This document shows positions 23,501 to 35,737 of a DNA stretch of 64,000 nucleotides, in pieces. Source of the stretch: Terramyces sp. JEL0728 (Eukaryota > Chytridiomycota > Chytridiomycetes > Rhizophydiales > Terramycetaceae); contig JADIIU010000001.1 of assembly GCA_027603945.1 (NCBI GenBank), forward strand, positions 310,001 through 374,000, written 5' to 3'. Below the pieces are notes generated by a model. That model did not search any database. It saw nothing but the letters and a program-made list of their open reading frames with translations, and was not told the origin of the DNA. The number at the start of each line of letters is the position of its first letter. Within the stretch, counting starts at the first letter, position 1. The translations under genes and the position numbers were made by a program.

Positions 23501-25089
23501 GCGACCGCATAAACAGCGCTAGCGATAGTTTTGACTATAATTAGTAGCATCCTTACAATGTTCATCTGACAAACTGGAACCTTTGGTTGGAATTATACCA
23601 AACCTGACAGGGATCAGTTGACCGATAATTTGATAAACTTTTGCAATCTCTGAAGCTTGCGATACATCAGTTAAATCCAAAAGAAACAGGATGGTAAAAA
23701 AGTTCTTTTGGACGAATTTGAATTGACCCATGAACGCTGGCTGTGCAAACTTGTCTATGCCAGTTTGAAACCTGGCATATCTTGATTCAGATTCTAAATC
23801 ATTGAGCCAAATAGTTTTGTCAGATCTGGTGTCAAAGCACTCGCCCCAGTCGACAGCTGAAGTAAATGGTTTTACTGCAGATAGTAATTCGATTGAATCT
23901 GAAACTGAAAAGCCCAAGGCAGCAAGTTTTCCGATGTTTTGATTTTCAGATCTCATCAAGGAAAAGATTGTGTATGCGTCAATTGAGTCGATATCGAAGG
24001 CTAGCCCGTTCAAAAAAAGATTTTGATTCTGCCCAGTTAGAGTGCCTATAATGCTGCTGCTAACAGAGTTTACTTTGGAGATGTCTTTTGGCTCTGAAGG
24101 AATCAAGTGTGCCACTTTGGGGAAATTCTGACTTGCAAATGTCAAGGCTGCTAATCCATCAGAGGAATTGGCTGCAAACGCAATCAATCGGTTTTCAATA
24201 TCTAGTATTAATGTTCAGCTACTTGAAATTGCTTCTCTGGACAATTTCACAATCTTTGGTTCATTTTCGTTGAAAATATTTGCATTCTCCTCTTCTTGAT
24301 TTGCGACATTCACACTTGCTTTCAAAGAGTCATCTACAGCACGATCGTCTACCACTGCATATTCCGTACTTTTAATTGCCAATTCAACCCCGTATCCAGA
24401 CAAAGATATACTTGGAAACGTTCGAGTGGAAGGACGATACCGCAGCACGAAATTAAAATTGCTGGAATCGGCAACTTCTTTTAGCTTTTCGTAGTACGGA
24501 ATGTATTTCTCGGAATAGACGTCTGCATACAATATCCCAATATTTTCCGATTTCTTTGTTGAATAATAGTTGTCAAATGCAAGCAAAACTGGTCTGGGTA
24601 AATACTCAATTACAAGTTCTTGGTTTGCATCTTTCCTGGCAGCTGATTCAAATCGCAGTACTGTACTCCATCTAGGTCCAACCAAACTGGACAATCTTTG
24701 ATATTTCGGCCAACTACAACGGATTCCTTGTAATAATGGTAGAAAGCTTGTACGGATGGTGCCATTGCGTGCGTTGCTAGAGCTACTTTCAACAGCTCTG
24801 AAGCTTGATCGTTTCCAACAAACTCTTTGATATGCGAATCTGTGAAAAGAAAATCGTAAATCTTCCTGGGAGATTCGCTGTCCATTAACTTGTTTGATTT
24901 GAGATATTCAATGAATTGAAATGGAGATTTTCCTTCTCCAACAATGTATTGTCTAAGTTTAATTTAGATGTACGTTATTTCAAGCCCTATTGGCGGTGCA
25001 ATCCATTCATCTTTCAAAGTCAACAGCACGTTTAGTTTGGGATTGAATGCATAGACCGCACTCAAGAATGCTATGATGCTGGACAACAT
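20570..25089 (-). CDS. UDP-glucose:glycoprotein glucosyltransferase (UGGT)
   Basis: About 1415 aa from fourteen exons; the thirteen introns are 20-23 nt. UGGT re-glucosylates misfolded N-glycoproteins in the ER so that calnexin retains them. Visible: a signal peptide ([15 protein letters not shown]), tandem thioredoxin-like regions ([11 protein letters not shown].., [23 protein letters not shown]), the conserved [22 protein letters not shown] joint rebuilt by splicing, and the GT24 catalytic domain ([41 protein letters not shown] with Dx[20 protein letters not shown]). It ends in REEL, an HDEL-like retrieval signal. The long run of apparent frameshifts is entirely explained by introns. It is divergent from the Sec2 gene with 23 nt between ATGs. 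Confidence 0.93.
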
Positions 25090-25112
25090 TGTTTTTTCGC
25101 AATCTGAACTGG

Positions 25113-26771
25113 ATGGAAGAAAAGGGAAATGGAATTTATGGAAAGTTGGAAGCAATTTCCCAAAAGCATAAAAGACAAGAATCTACAGACAAGTCTGGTG
25201 TCTCAATATCGATTTCAAGGTTGAGTTCAAAATCATCGTCTGAAGACAATATTCCCCTTGGACACTCCAGAGCAGCGAGCAACACAAGCGTAAACAATAA
25301 TTTAGGCATGCTTACAGCAGATTCGCGAACTAGATCTCTATCGAATCTGTCTGATATCCCCCCTACTCTAGTTAATTTGAAAGAACAAGACAAGAACTGT
25401 GAATGCCGAAAAGTGATAAACAAATCAGATCCTAGAAAGTGCCAAATTTGCCAAGGACACTTTGCCTCGATTGTTAAAGCATTCCAAGACCGAAATTATT
25501 ATACAAAAGAGCTTGAGCAAGCAAGAGCGCAGTTGGAACTCGCGAGGAAGGTGCAAGACAAATCAATGGAAGAAGTCGGCAAACTACGTGCTAAAATTGC
25601 CTCTCTTGAAGATGACATTGATTCAAAGAATGATGAAATTCTAAAATTAAAAAAAGAAATGGAAATTATGGGAGAAAAGCTACTTGAAGAAATTTCAACA
25701 AGAAAGGAACTTCAAACCTCGAAAGATGCCGTCCAGGACGAACTAGAAGAATTGACAAAGTCGCTATTCGAAGAGGCGAATAATCTAGTGGCAAATGAGG
25801 CTAGAGAAAGGCATGGCGCTCAAGTCCTACAACAGCAAACAGCAAAACAGCTTGCAGAAACTAGACTTTATTTACAAACGGAACAGGCAGAACTCAGGCA
25901 ACTAAGAGTAAAGATCAATCAGTTGGAAACCCTGCACGAACAATTATTACAAGAAAAAGTGCAGCAGAAGCCAACGATCCATCCCGTCACTGTATCTACC
26001 TCTGAAGATACCACAACTCCGATTGACGAACTGATTGATCCACAATTATTTGGTCATTTCAAAGAAATGTTTGAACAAGGAGCAAATATGAAAGCTACAA
26101 AGTTTAGGGATTTGATTTTTATGCGCAATGCACTTGAAGACGATGTTACTCCATGTTTGCGCTTCGGGGGTAATCCAAGAACATCTACAAAAAAGTTTAT
26201 TGATGCCATTGTTCTTAATCACTGTTTCATTGAAGAAATGACCCCAGAACAAATCACAGAGTTGGAACAACGAGATGAAAAGAACAAAAAAGCCTCTCAA
26301 CTGTCACTTGAAAAAGAACCACCAACACCGAGCACCTCACTATTCAACAAAACGATGCTTGAAAGACTATCAAACGCGCTGTCCACCACTCCTACGCCAT
26401 TAGAGTTTGGCGGCTGTTCCACCTGTGGAAGAGAAGAAAAATACCAATACTGGTTTAAAATTACTGATGTCCAAGAAGATTCTTGGTACCCAATATGTCT
26501 AAATTGCAAAGATCGATTGCTGGCGGTGTGCGACTTTTATCGTTTGATCAGAAACATTAGACAAGGACTATACTCTACAAAACAACCAGAGCAAGTCTAT
26601 CTCGAAATATTGAACATCAAACGAAAAATGTTCTTTACTAGAATTGGGCTGGGAAATGTCCAAAACGCGGATTACATTTTGACAAAAGTCGAGCCAATTA
26701 GCCCAAACCAGAACCTATTAAATGAAATCAATAATTTAGTAAGCCCTGGGGCAAACACGATCTTCAAATAA
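25113..26771 (+). CDS. Sec2/Rabin8-type Rab guanine nucleotide exchange factor
   Basis: A 552-aa single-exon protein. A Ser-rich N terminus is followed by a Cys cluster (CECRKVINKSDPRKCQICQG) and a long parallel coiled coil (~130-310) that contains the hallmark LEELTKSLFEEANNLVANEA of the Sec2/Rabin GEF domain. The C-terminal region (FGGCSTCGREEKYQYWFKI, SWYPICLNCKDRLLAVCDFY) matches the Rabin8/RAB3IL1 C-terminal part, including paired Cys. It activates a Sec4/Rab8 GTPase for polarised exocytosis or ciliary traffic. The first ATG in frame is 25113. The frame opens earlier with a TTG, which I do not accept as a start. The stop overlaps AATAAA. Confidence 0.88.
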   Translation: MEEKGNGIYGKLEAISQKHKRQESTDKSGVSISISRLSSKSSSEDNIPLGHSRAASNTSVNNNLGMLTADSRTRSLSNLSDIPPTLVNLKEQDKNCECRKVINKSDPRKCQICQGHFASIVKAFQDRNYYTKELEQARAQLELARKVQDKSMEEVGKLRAKIASLEDDIDSKNDEILKLKKEMEIMGEKLLEEISTRKELQTSKDAVQDELEELTKSLFEEANNLVANEARERHGAQVLQQQTAKQLAETRLYLQTEQAELRQLRVKINQLETLHEQLLQEKVQQKPTIHPVTVSTSEDTTTPIDELIDPQLFGHFKEMFEQGANMKATKFRDLIFMRNALEDDVTPCLRFGGNPRTSTKKFIDAIVLNHCFIEEMTPEQITELEQRDEKNKKASQLSLEKEPPTPSTSLFNKTMLERLSNALSTTPTPLEFGGCSTCGREEKYQYWFKITDVQEDSWYPICLNCKDRLLAVCDFYRLIRNIRQGLYSTKQPEQVYLEILNIKRKMFFTRIGLGNVQNADYILTKVEPISPNQNLLNEINNLVSPGANTIFK

Positions 26772-26788
26772 ATCTTGGTTCAATGATA

Positions 26789-27740
26789 TTATATTAATGC
26801 TTGTAATTGCCCAATCAAAACCTTAACTTCAGCCGTATCTTCATTGCCAAGTGCCCCCAGTATATGATCAAACTGGCCCTTCAATACATCACCCCACATC
26901 TCCACTGTTTCTTTGGAGTACGTCCCAACGGAAATTAGCAACTTGAAGCACTGCTCAACCAAATCCAAATCCAATTCGTGCTTTGATAAAATATCTACAA
27001 TCATTTCAAATACGGCGTTCTCCATTATTTTAGTATTAGTAATCTGAATAGTGTTTTGATCTTCTTCGTGCATCAAAGCATCAAACAAGAAGAGAGATCG
27101 TTTAATCATTTGCTCGTTGCCATCTTGACAGGCGGATACGATTACTTTGAAACCGTCATTGCTGGCGAACTCCTGAAAGTTTTGTGGAGAGACTCTGACA
27201 GCGGCTGGTATTAAATAATATTTACCTGATAGACAATATAGTAATTTGATTTTTACAGCTGGATCAGTATCTTTTAATAGCACGCTCAACAATGTGGATA
27301 CTCCACCTGCTCTTGCAAACTAGCATTAACAATAAATTACATCTGCTTGTGCTCGTTCATTATTTTGTACCGCTGTCCCCATAACCCAAGCGACGTTTAC
27401 TCTAACTTCAGGTTCATTTGAAGTCAATAGCAAATTCAACAATTCCGGCCATAGCTTTAAGGGCTGCAAGTCGTTTGCATTGTCGAGGGATTCCACCAAC
27501 ATTTCCAATTCATCCAGAGCCGCCAATTTTTCGTCAAGAGTAGCTTCGCTCTTTACTATTTCTACGCAATCTATATTAGTGACATGTACCTTTCATTCTG
27601 GCAGAGTCTGGTTTTCCCAGGATAATCTCTATCCATTTTGGATCAATTGGTTCTCGATTCCTCACTGGTCTTGCAGGCTCTTCACTGCGGTTCTCTACAG
27701 ACCATGCTAGCAGTTGTGTCGGAGTAACTCTTTCGGTCAT
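26789..27740 (-). CDS. Hsp70 nucleotide exchange factor Fes1/HspBP1
   Basis: About 296 aa of armadillo-like repeats, in four exons (introns 19, 21 and 21 nt). Family features: an N-terminal LLAWSVENR segment, the WVMGTAVQNNERAQADF joint (rebuilt by splicing) and CLSAAVRVSPQNFQEFA, which appears only after removing an in-frame, stop-free 21-nt intron at 27205-27225. It releases ADP from cytosolic Hsp70; a matching SSA-type Hsp70 lies at 43240-45159. It converges on the Sec2 gene with 17 nt between stops. Confidence 0.9.
27205..27225 (-). other. In-frame 21-nt intron in FES1 gene
   Basis: GTAAAT...ACCAG with TTAAT five to nine bases before the acceptor. It is a multiple of three and contains no stop, so gene finders would keep it as coding. 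Removal converts an aberrant SGKYYLIPAAV into the family-typical SAAVRVSP. Confidence 0.8.
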
Positions 27741-27872
27741 AGCTGTTTCTATTTTTTTTTGTTTTTATTTGCTGGAACGAACTTTCTGGAATACGCAGGA
27801 AAAATAAACACATGGCTTACAACTACTGCCAAATCAGACTTGGCAAAGGCCAGTCACTGTATGAGAAAGAAA

Positions 27873-28421
27873 TTATTTATTCTTGTTGGCGTATAGTTTA
27901 AGCATATGTGGTCTTTCAACAAAAACCACCGAGATCATAAACACAGCATACATGAGTCCAGATAACACCATTCCAGTAAAGCTCTGGTAATAAACCGCAG
28001 TCCCAATTAAAACAATTGTAGTTCCGTTGTACTGCGGTTCTTGCATGTACTTGTAAGGCCCATCGGTAACTGGTGCGTCCATCAGGAATCCAAATGAATC
28101 GCCGTTGTACATTCCCTTGATGCCAAGAGCTTTCAGAGTCCATAAATTCATAATAACCCCGATTGCTCCAAGTGCCCAACCAATTGCTTGCATTACTGGC
28201 AATGAAGCAAATGCAAATGACCCTTGGTCAGCTATCACTGCTGCCTGGATGAAATGGTCCCTGATTAGTGCTGATGCTACGAGGTAAACTGCATAATAAT
28301 AAACAGCGTATTTACCCAATGCTTTGGTGAATATCCTGGTCGCATGCTCAATTTGCGCAGTAGCATTGTAGTTGGCTACATGGAGAATAATTGATACTGC
28401 AGCTACAATTATCTTGTGCAT
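27873..28421 (-). CDS. Phospholipid methyltransferase, OPI3/PEMT type
   Basis: A 182-aa intron-less membrane protein with about four hydrophobic segments. The segments YNGDSFGFLMDAPVTDGPYK and YMQEPQYNGTT correspond to the SAM-binding and PEMT signature (YFGDxFG...GPF.Y...PMYxG), and VFVERPHMLKLY matches the usual C-terminal EE/ER motif. It makes phosphatidylcholine by methylating phosphatidylethanolamine at the ER. An in-frame extension upstream of 28421 has no ATG context and is not used. The end shows AATAAATAA, a poly(A)-like signal over the stop. Confidence 0.88.
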   Translation of the reverse strand: MHKIIVAAVSIILHVANYNATAQIEHATRIFTKALGKYAVYYYAVYLVASALIRDHFIQAAVIADQGSFAFASLPVMQAIGWALGAIGVIMNLWTLKALGIKGMYNGDSFGFLMDAPVTDGPYKYMQEPQYNGTTIVLIGTAVYYQSFTGMVLSGLMYAVFMISVVFVERPHMLKLYANKNK

Positions 28422-28599
28422 TTTTTGTGTTGAAAAAACACAATCAGAAAATAAAGACCTCAGCAATAAAAAGCAGCTACTGCTACAATAGCAACTGTAA
28501 AATTCGGGTAATTGGCTGTATTCTTGCAAGTAAGGAATCTTAACAGAAATAAACCAAGGGTACACAAAACACATTTATCTCTTGCGAGATAATATTAAA

Positions 28600-29706
<1,107 letters not shown>

Positions 29707-30131
29707 TATCTAATTGTTGGTATTGTAAAATAAAAAGTTATAGAGTTGATTTGAAACGCGAAGAAAAAAAGATTGCTTTACCTTGTTTAAAATGAGAAAG
29801 AAAAAGTGTGACCAAAAAGCAATGACGACATTCGAAACTAACATAAATCTAAGAGATATCCTCATACATTATGGATCTGTGAAAAAGAGAGATGCATCTG
29901 GCTGTTATTCCTATTCTTCCGATGGGCTTTCCCATTGATTTTCCTATTGTTAGCGAGTGGCGCTTTCCATTTACAAAAGAGGAATTAAAGAGTGATCTGC
30001 GATAAGCATTGATATATTAATTTTTACATGTATCTGGCCGCCTGATTAAGCTTCATTCAGTTATAGCTGATTATTTCTAGGCTGCGGATTTCCGCATTTG
30101 GATTAATGAAAAATTCAAAGACTTTTCAAAA
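29707..30131 (+). other. Intergenic region with coding-like segments upstream of pyruvate kinase
   Basis: About 425 nt. From an ATG near 29893 a 36-codon plus-strand frame (ending TKEELKSDL) is protein-like. A second piece (SGRLIKLHS, then a possible 21-nt GTTATA...CTAG intron, then AADFRIWINEKF) runs in frame into the pyruvate kinase ATG at 30132. I cannot find a normal intron joining the two pieces, so this may be an N-terminal extension, an upstream ORF or chance. Confidence 0.3.
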
Positions 30132-31705
30132 ATGCCCAACTTGAATCACCCATCTGTTCACAACGAAGGCGTTATAAAGACCAAAGTCGCTTGTACTATT
30201 GGGCCAGGTAGTTTACATTAATTTCAGCTTCCTCAAGCCGTGAAATCCTCCAATCTTTTGTCGAGGAAGGTATGAATATCGCTCGGTTGAATCTTTCCCA
30301 CTGCACTCACGAATTCGCTCTTCAAGTAATCAATGACCTGCGCCAAATTCAAAAGGAATTAAACGTCCGATCTGATGTTGCGATTTGGATTGATGTTAAC
30401 GGTCCGAAAGTCAGGTAATCAGCAATTAAATTAGAACCGGAAAGTTGAATGAGCCAGTTACTTTAAACAAGGGAGATGAATTCTTTTTCGTCAACGATTT
30501 ATCTATTGCTGGAGATAATAAGCGCATTGCAACTACTTATACCAAGGAGCTGGTACAGGTTGGAGATCAAATGTGCGTTGATGACGGTGCCATCTCCTTT
30601 GTCGTGGTCGAAAGACTGGAAAATTCCATCAGATGTATCGTTGAGAATACAGGTAATGATTATTAACTCTGGCGTTCTACACGCAAACAAGGGCATCAAC
30701 TTTCCCCAAAGAACAATTGAAGATTTACCGGCCCTCTCCGCAAAAGACAAGGCTGATGTGGCATTCGCTATGGCAAATCAGGTTGACTTTGTTTCTGTTT
30801 CGTGCCTTAGAGACTCGGATGATATCGAAGAGCTTCGGTATTTGCTGTTTAACAACTAGATTTTTCTTGGGCAACTCCAAAATCAAAATCCTTGCAAAGA
30901 TTGAAAACAAGCGAGGTATGGACAACTACGACCAAATTTTGAAACTAGCAGATGGTATCATTATTGATCGCGGATACCTTGGTGCTGAAGTAGACCTTGA
31001 GGTCGTTGTAGTAGCCCAAAAGAAGATGATTAACCAAGCTAACCAACAAGGAAAGCCAATCTTTATTGCAAATCAAATACTCGAAAGTATGAAGACAAAT
31101 ATCAGACCAACGCGTTCAGAGGCTGCTGGTAACTATTGTTGACGGTAGATGTTGCCAATGCGGTTATGGATGGTGCTGACGGCTTGGTATTATCTGCAGA
31201 AACAGCGGTTGGTGATTTTGTTTTGGAATCGCTAACGTTGATGCGAAAGATTTGTTTCAAAGCTGAACAAAACACCAACTACCTTGAATATCAAATGAAA
31301 GCAATGCGAAATGTAACCAAGCCTATACATATCAACGAATCCATCGCCTCTTCTGCCGTGTTGTGTGCAAGACAGGTTGGAGCAACGTTGATATTAATCA
31401 TCACCGAGCTAGGTGGCACAGCCAGACTTGTTGCCAAATACAGACCACTTATTCCAATATTGGCTGCTACTTGTGTATTAAGCACAGCAAGACAGCTTGA
31501 AGCACATTTTGGGCTTGTTCCATTCTATCGCCCTTCCGAGGAAAACGTTATCCAAGAAGCGTTAAGTACGTTATAATTGACCATAGAATACGCCGTTGAA
31601 ATCGGGTTGGCAAATTCTGGAGAAATTGCAGTCATTACCTCTGGCCAAGTCATTGGGTTTAAAGAAGGAACCACAACAAGAATGCAAGTTTTGACAATTC
31701 CTTAA
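30132..31705 (+). CDS. Divergent pyruvate kinase, probably catalytically impaired
   Basis: About 483 aa in seven exons (introns 20, 20, 19, 22, 20 and 21 nt). The fold is clear: TKVACTIGPAS, NIARLNLSHCTHE, IDVNGPKVRTG, a B-domain, ILAKIENKRG, TRSEAADVANAVMDGADGLV, LSAETAVGD. However, the magnesium-binding RGDLG is RGYLG (Asp to Tyr, codon 30975-30977) and the catalytic ATQxLES is ANQILES (Thr to Asn, codon 31071-31073). The catalytic-loop Lys and Glu of AKIEN remain. The normal enzyme converts phosphoenolpyruvate and ADP to pyruvate and ATP; this copy is likely a pseudoenzyme or has changed chemistry. Its third intron ends in TG (see 30653-30671). The stop overlaps AATAAA. Confidence 0.85.
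30653..30671 (+). other. Non-canonical GT-TG intron in pyruvate kinase
   Basis: The 19 nt GTAATGATTATTAACTCTG must be removed to join ...IVENTG to ...VLHANKGINFP in the correct frame. The intron has a standard GTAATG donor and TTAAC branch site but the acceptor is TG. No AG within reach gives the right frame. Confidence 0.75.
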
Positions 31706-31741
31706 TAAAGGTTTTTTGATTTATTAATCGTGACTCTGCTG

Positions 31742-34434
31742 TTACAACCCAATATCATCCATGTCTATCTGATCTAATTCCATTTCCTCGTTCTGCTCCG
31801 GGGCTTCTCTGGTATAGTACTCCAGCGAAAAGATATTCTCGTTGCACCTAACATTAGAAATACTTACAATGAGCTAATGTCGTCAAAATTGGTACTTAGG
31901 CACTTCAAAAGAGCGCGGAGAGTGGGCAGGTATTCTCCAGTGTGATCCTTCAAGTAGTGCGAATTGTTTCTGAAAAAGTTGGAGATCCATTCAAGGTGGA
32001 ATTCTATCCTAGGATTGGTTTCCAGCTGGCGCACCATCATTTTAAGGAACTTGATAAAGTACTTGGATCCGATATCTCTAACAAGCAGTTGCACGTTTTG
32101 TTTAGGAACTTTGTTGTATACTTTATCGATCAAGTTGGTTTCGCCCAATCTGAATGCAATCAGCAATGCTTTTGTGTATTGTTTCGATTCCAATGTGGTG
32201 TTTATGGCTTCTGGATGGATATCCATGTCCAGATCAAATGGATCAAAGTGAATGGAATCGTCCAAAGAATAAATTAATAGACCTTGAGTAGATGCTGCAG
32301 CCCACGATCTTCCTGTTGGCGAAAATTTAACCCCGTGAGTCCTCGCTTCAAGTTTAGTTGACCGGAGCGAAGGATCCCCAGACTGCACACCGGGCAAAGA
32401 TCTGTCGATTCTATCTTCCAAATCCGACAATTCTGCAGCCTCGTCAATCCAGTCCTTTGGGCCAGCTTCCGTCATGTTTTTACTGTTTAGCATATCTTGC
32501 ATTCTATCCAACGATAGATTGAATGAAATTTGGAACTTTTTCAACAGAGATTTGCTTTCAATATCGTATAGACAAACAAACTTGGAGTTTCCGCCAGCCA
32601 ATACGCCTTTACTATCGCTGGTAAAACAGACAGATGTAAAGTTTTTGCCAGCAGCAGAATTTGCAGCTGTCATTTTGTCTTGAGAACTCCTACCAGCAGA
32701 TATGTCCTTTCTTCCTTCTATTATGCTAATAAGTTTAAAATCATCGGTGCTCCAAAAGTTAATGTTCCCGTCCATGGTGGTGGAGCAGATCACACGTCCA
32801 TCTGGTGAATATGCCATTGCCAGAACTTCGCTAGTATGGTTGATTTCCTCGGTTGATTTATCTCTTGAGAATATATCCCATGTGCGAATATTCTTATCCC
32901 ATGATCCGGATGCTAATTGCCCAGTTGAAAAAGAGAAGGCTAGACAAGAAACAGGTGCTTCATGGCCAGATAAAATCTCCAGCAATTTGCCTGTTTGTAC
33001 CGACCATAAATAAATATCAAAGTTGTCCATGCTGGCAGCACAAATGACTTCGCAGCTTTGATCTACAGCCAAGCAGTTAAATTGTTCTGGAGTTGGGGAG
33101 GTGAACGTGCGAAAGTTTCTATATCTAATCAAATCAAATGCCCTGACAGTACCATCCAGCGAGGCAGAGAAAACCACCTGCTTGCGCTTTGCAAATTCTA
33201 TTGCTTTCACAGCACCAGTATGTTCAGTAAAAGTGACAAAGCAAAAACCCGTTTGAGTGCTCCAGATCTTTACTTTGCCATCATCCCCGCCAGTTGCAAT
33301 ATACTGGCCGTCTTTAGAATAATCCAACGAAGTCATATCTTGCTGATGGCCCTGTTGTTTCAAAACATACGATTCAGACTGCCATTCCCATACCAGCAAT
33401 TGTCCAAGTTTAGAACATCCAAATGCCAACCATTCTCCGCTAGCATTGACAGCGACCGTGTTAATTTTCTTTTGTGATATGCTGTAATTAACAACCAATT
33501 ACCTCAAAGTATGAATGTTAATAAAATCTGGCAATTCCCAAATGCCAAAGATGCCAGAATCAAATCCAATGGACAAAAGCCCCGATTGAGAGTGGAAAGT
33601 CGCAGATACCACCTTTGCGTGGTTTTGTTTAAAATAATGACGGCTGCTGCTCTTCCATTTCATGATTGGTTTCACCTCTTCTTCTGCCCGCTTCTTCTTT
33701 TTCGGCATTTGAGATAAGTCATCATCTTTGGACCACTTTCCTCCTTGCATAGTCCATTCAAAAAGCGCTCCATCTTTTGAAACGGAATATACTGATTTCT
33801 CATCATGACTGAACCATGCCCCAATAACTGCGTCTGAGTGCCCGGTTAAACAAGCACCAGCAAAATCTTGTCGATCAATTGCATGTAATCTGGTAGTCAT
33901 ATCCTTGCTGCAAGTCAGGAAATATTGGGAATCCTTTGACCAACAAATTGCGGTAACTAAATCGAAATGCCCTGAATAAGTCTTGTACAAAACGAATGGC
34001 GCGAATTCTCTTGTAAAGCCAGGTGCATGCCAGACTTGGATCTGATTTCCATGAGTAACAGCCAAGAATTGCCCATTAGGAGAAAATTTTAAATCGTAGA
34101 CCGGTTCTTTAAAATTATGGCGATGTAATAAAACTTGTTTTTGATAATTGATTAGTAATGCACGTCCATCTTTGTTAATATTTCCTACCTTCATCTACGC
34201 TAATTAGCAACGTAGCTTTTGGCGAAATTTCTATCCTTGCGATATCCTTTCTGTTTTCAAATGGAAGAGTCACTGATTTGTTGCTACATTAATCTAGAAA
34301 TACCCAACCAAGTCATATACAGACACTCTATTTCCGACCGGGCTGATTACTGAATCGCCATCAGGCGTAAATAAAAGATTTCCTTTCTTATATACTGTTC
34401 CACACAAATTTGAGAACTTGAAGTCGATTTTCAT
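31742..34434 (-). CDS. Periodic tryptophan protein 2 (Pwp2/UTP1), U3 snoRNP WD40 protein
   Basis: About 870 aa in five exons (introns 20, 19, 21 and 20 nt). The N terminus FSNLCGTVYKKGNLLFTPDG and PVGNRVSVYDLV is the Pwp2 signature. WD40 blades follow (VYDLKFSPNGQFLAV, GHFDLVTAICWSKDSQYF, MTSLDYSKDGQYIATGG, APVSCLAFSFSTGQLASGSW), then a basic insert KKKKR, and a C-terminal UTP12 domain (SKQYTKALLIAFRLGE, KFLKMMVRQLETNPRIEFHL). The acidic tail EEMELDQ ends the protein. It acts in the small-subunit processome for 18S rRNA maturation. It is the divergent neighbour of the second PP1 gene. Confidence 0.94.
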
Positions 34435-34630
34435 GTTTTGAAAAAGAAAAAAAAATAAAAAGCGAAAATGAGCTGGAATGTAGTTGTTGCAATACTTGAG
34501 CAGCAGCATTATAGTATCCAATCAGCCATTGCCCTTATCATTGGCTTGGTTGATTCGATTGGCAGAGTCAACTGATGCGGGATTTGTCGCATTGATACAG
34601 CAGCCACACAAACTTTCCAAATTTTCCACA

Positions 34631-35683
34631 ATGATGGTTGGTAAAGAGAGAGTGGACGCAATTATTGAGAGCCTCCTTGAAGGTATTTACGATTTTATAA
34701 AAGTAAGAGGCAAGAAGCCAGGGTTCAATGTGAACTTGAATGAATCTGATATTAACTACCTGCTTTCCACTTCGAGAGAAGTGTTCTTGAAACAGCCGCC
34801 GTTGTTGGAACTCAATGCACCTTTGAAAATATGCGGTACGATCGATTTAATATAGGCGACATTCACGGGCAGTACTATGACTTGCTGCGCTTATTCGAAT
34901 ACGGCGGTTTCCCACCGGAATCGAATTATTTGTTTTTAGGAGACTATGTAGATAGAGGAAAGCAATCATTAGAAACAATTTGCTTGTTGTTGGCTTACAA
35001 AGTCAAATATCCAGAAAACTTTTTCATATTGCGAGGCAACCATGAATACGCAGCAATTAACAGAATCTACGGGTTTTACGACGAATGTACGTTTAATATG
35101 ACGATAGGCAAACGAAGATACAACATTAAACTGTGGAAGTCTTTTACGGATGTGTTCAACTGCCTGCCAGTAGCGGCATTGGTCGACGACAAGATATTTT
35201 GTATGCATGGGTACTCTAGATTAATACTAGTGGGTTGTCGCCTGAATTGCAAAGCATGGATCAAATTAGAAGAGTGGTCAGACCAACAGATATTCCAGAT
35301 ACAGGCTTACTGTGCGATTTAGTGTGGGCCGATCCAGAAAAGGACAGTTCTGGATTCTGTGAAAATGATAGAGGCATCAGCTATACGTTTGGCGCTGATG
35401 TTGTCACTAGATTTACTCAAAAGCATGATTTAGACTTGATTTGCAGAGCACACCAAGTAGTGGAAGATGGATATGAATTCTTTGCCAAAAGGCAATTGCT
35501 GACTTTGTTCTCTGCTCCAAATTACTGCGGAGAATTCGACAATGCTGGAGCAATGATGTCTGTGGACGAAAATCTAATGTGCTCTTTCCAAGTAGCTCCT
35601 TCTAACAATAGGTATTAAAGCCAGCTGATAAACGATTCAAGTTTGAAGGTATTCAGCGTCCTTCCTCTCCAATTAGAAAATAG
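34631..35683 (+). CDS. Ser/Thr protein phosphatase PP1-like, copy 2
   Basis: About 316 aa in six exons (introns 21, 20, 21, 20 and 20 nt). The first intron (34683-34703) is in frame and stop-free; it is inferred because the same joint, LLE to VRG, is an obligatory intron in copy 1. Catalytic motifs are intact ([31 protein letters not shown] after splicing, [18 protein letters not shown]). Differences from copy 1 include RGNHEY for RGNHEC and a short tail without the TPPR motif, so regulation probably differs. It sits inverted relative to copy 1 with pyruvate kinase and Pwp2 between them. Two ATGs are adjacent (34631, 34634); the first is used. Confidence 0.93.
34683..34703 (+). other. In-frame 21-nt intron in PP1 copy 2
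   Basis: GTATTTACG...ATAAAAG, 21 nt, no stop. Retention would add seven residues between LLE and VRG. Copy 1 has a frame-disrupting 20-nt intron at exactly this joint, which supports splicing here. Confidence 0.8.
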
Positions 35684-35737
35684 GTTAATGGTATAGTAGT
35701 GATTTAAATTTGTTCAAGATAAAAGATTTGGAGGTAT

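Noticed and set aside
24590..24680. A 26-nt intron (GTACTG...GCCAG) in UGGT
   Set aside because: A standard 20-nt intron (GTAATTGAGTATTTACCCAG) slightly downstream also restores the frame and keeps more of the conserved exon.
25089..25113. Upstream starts for Sec2 (25089), MICAL-like (17521), GH47 (1677) and SOD (45190)
   Set aside because: These codons are TTG or GTG, not ATG, and have no support as eukaryotic starts.
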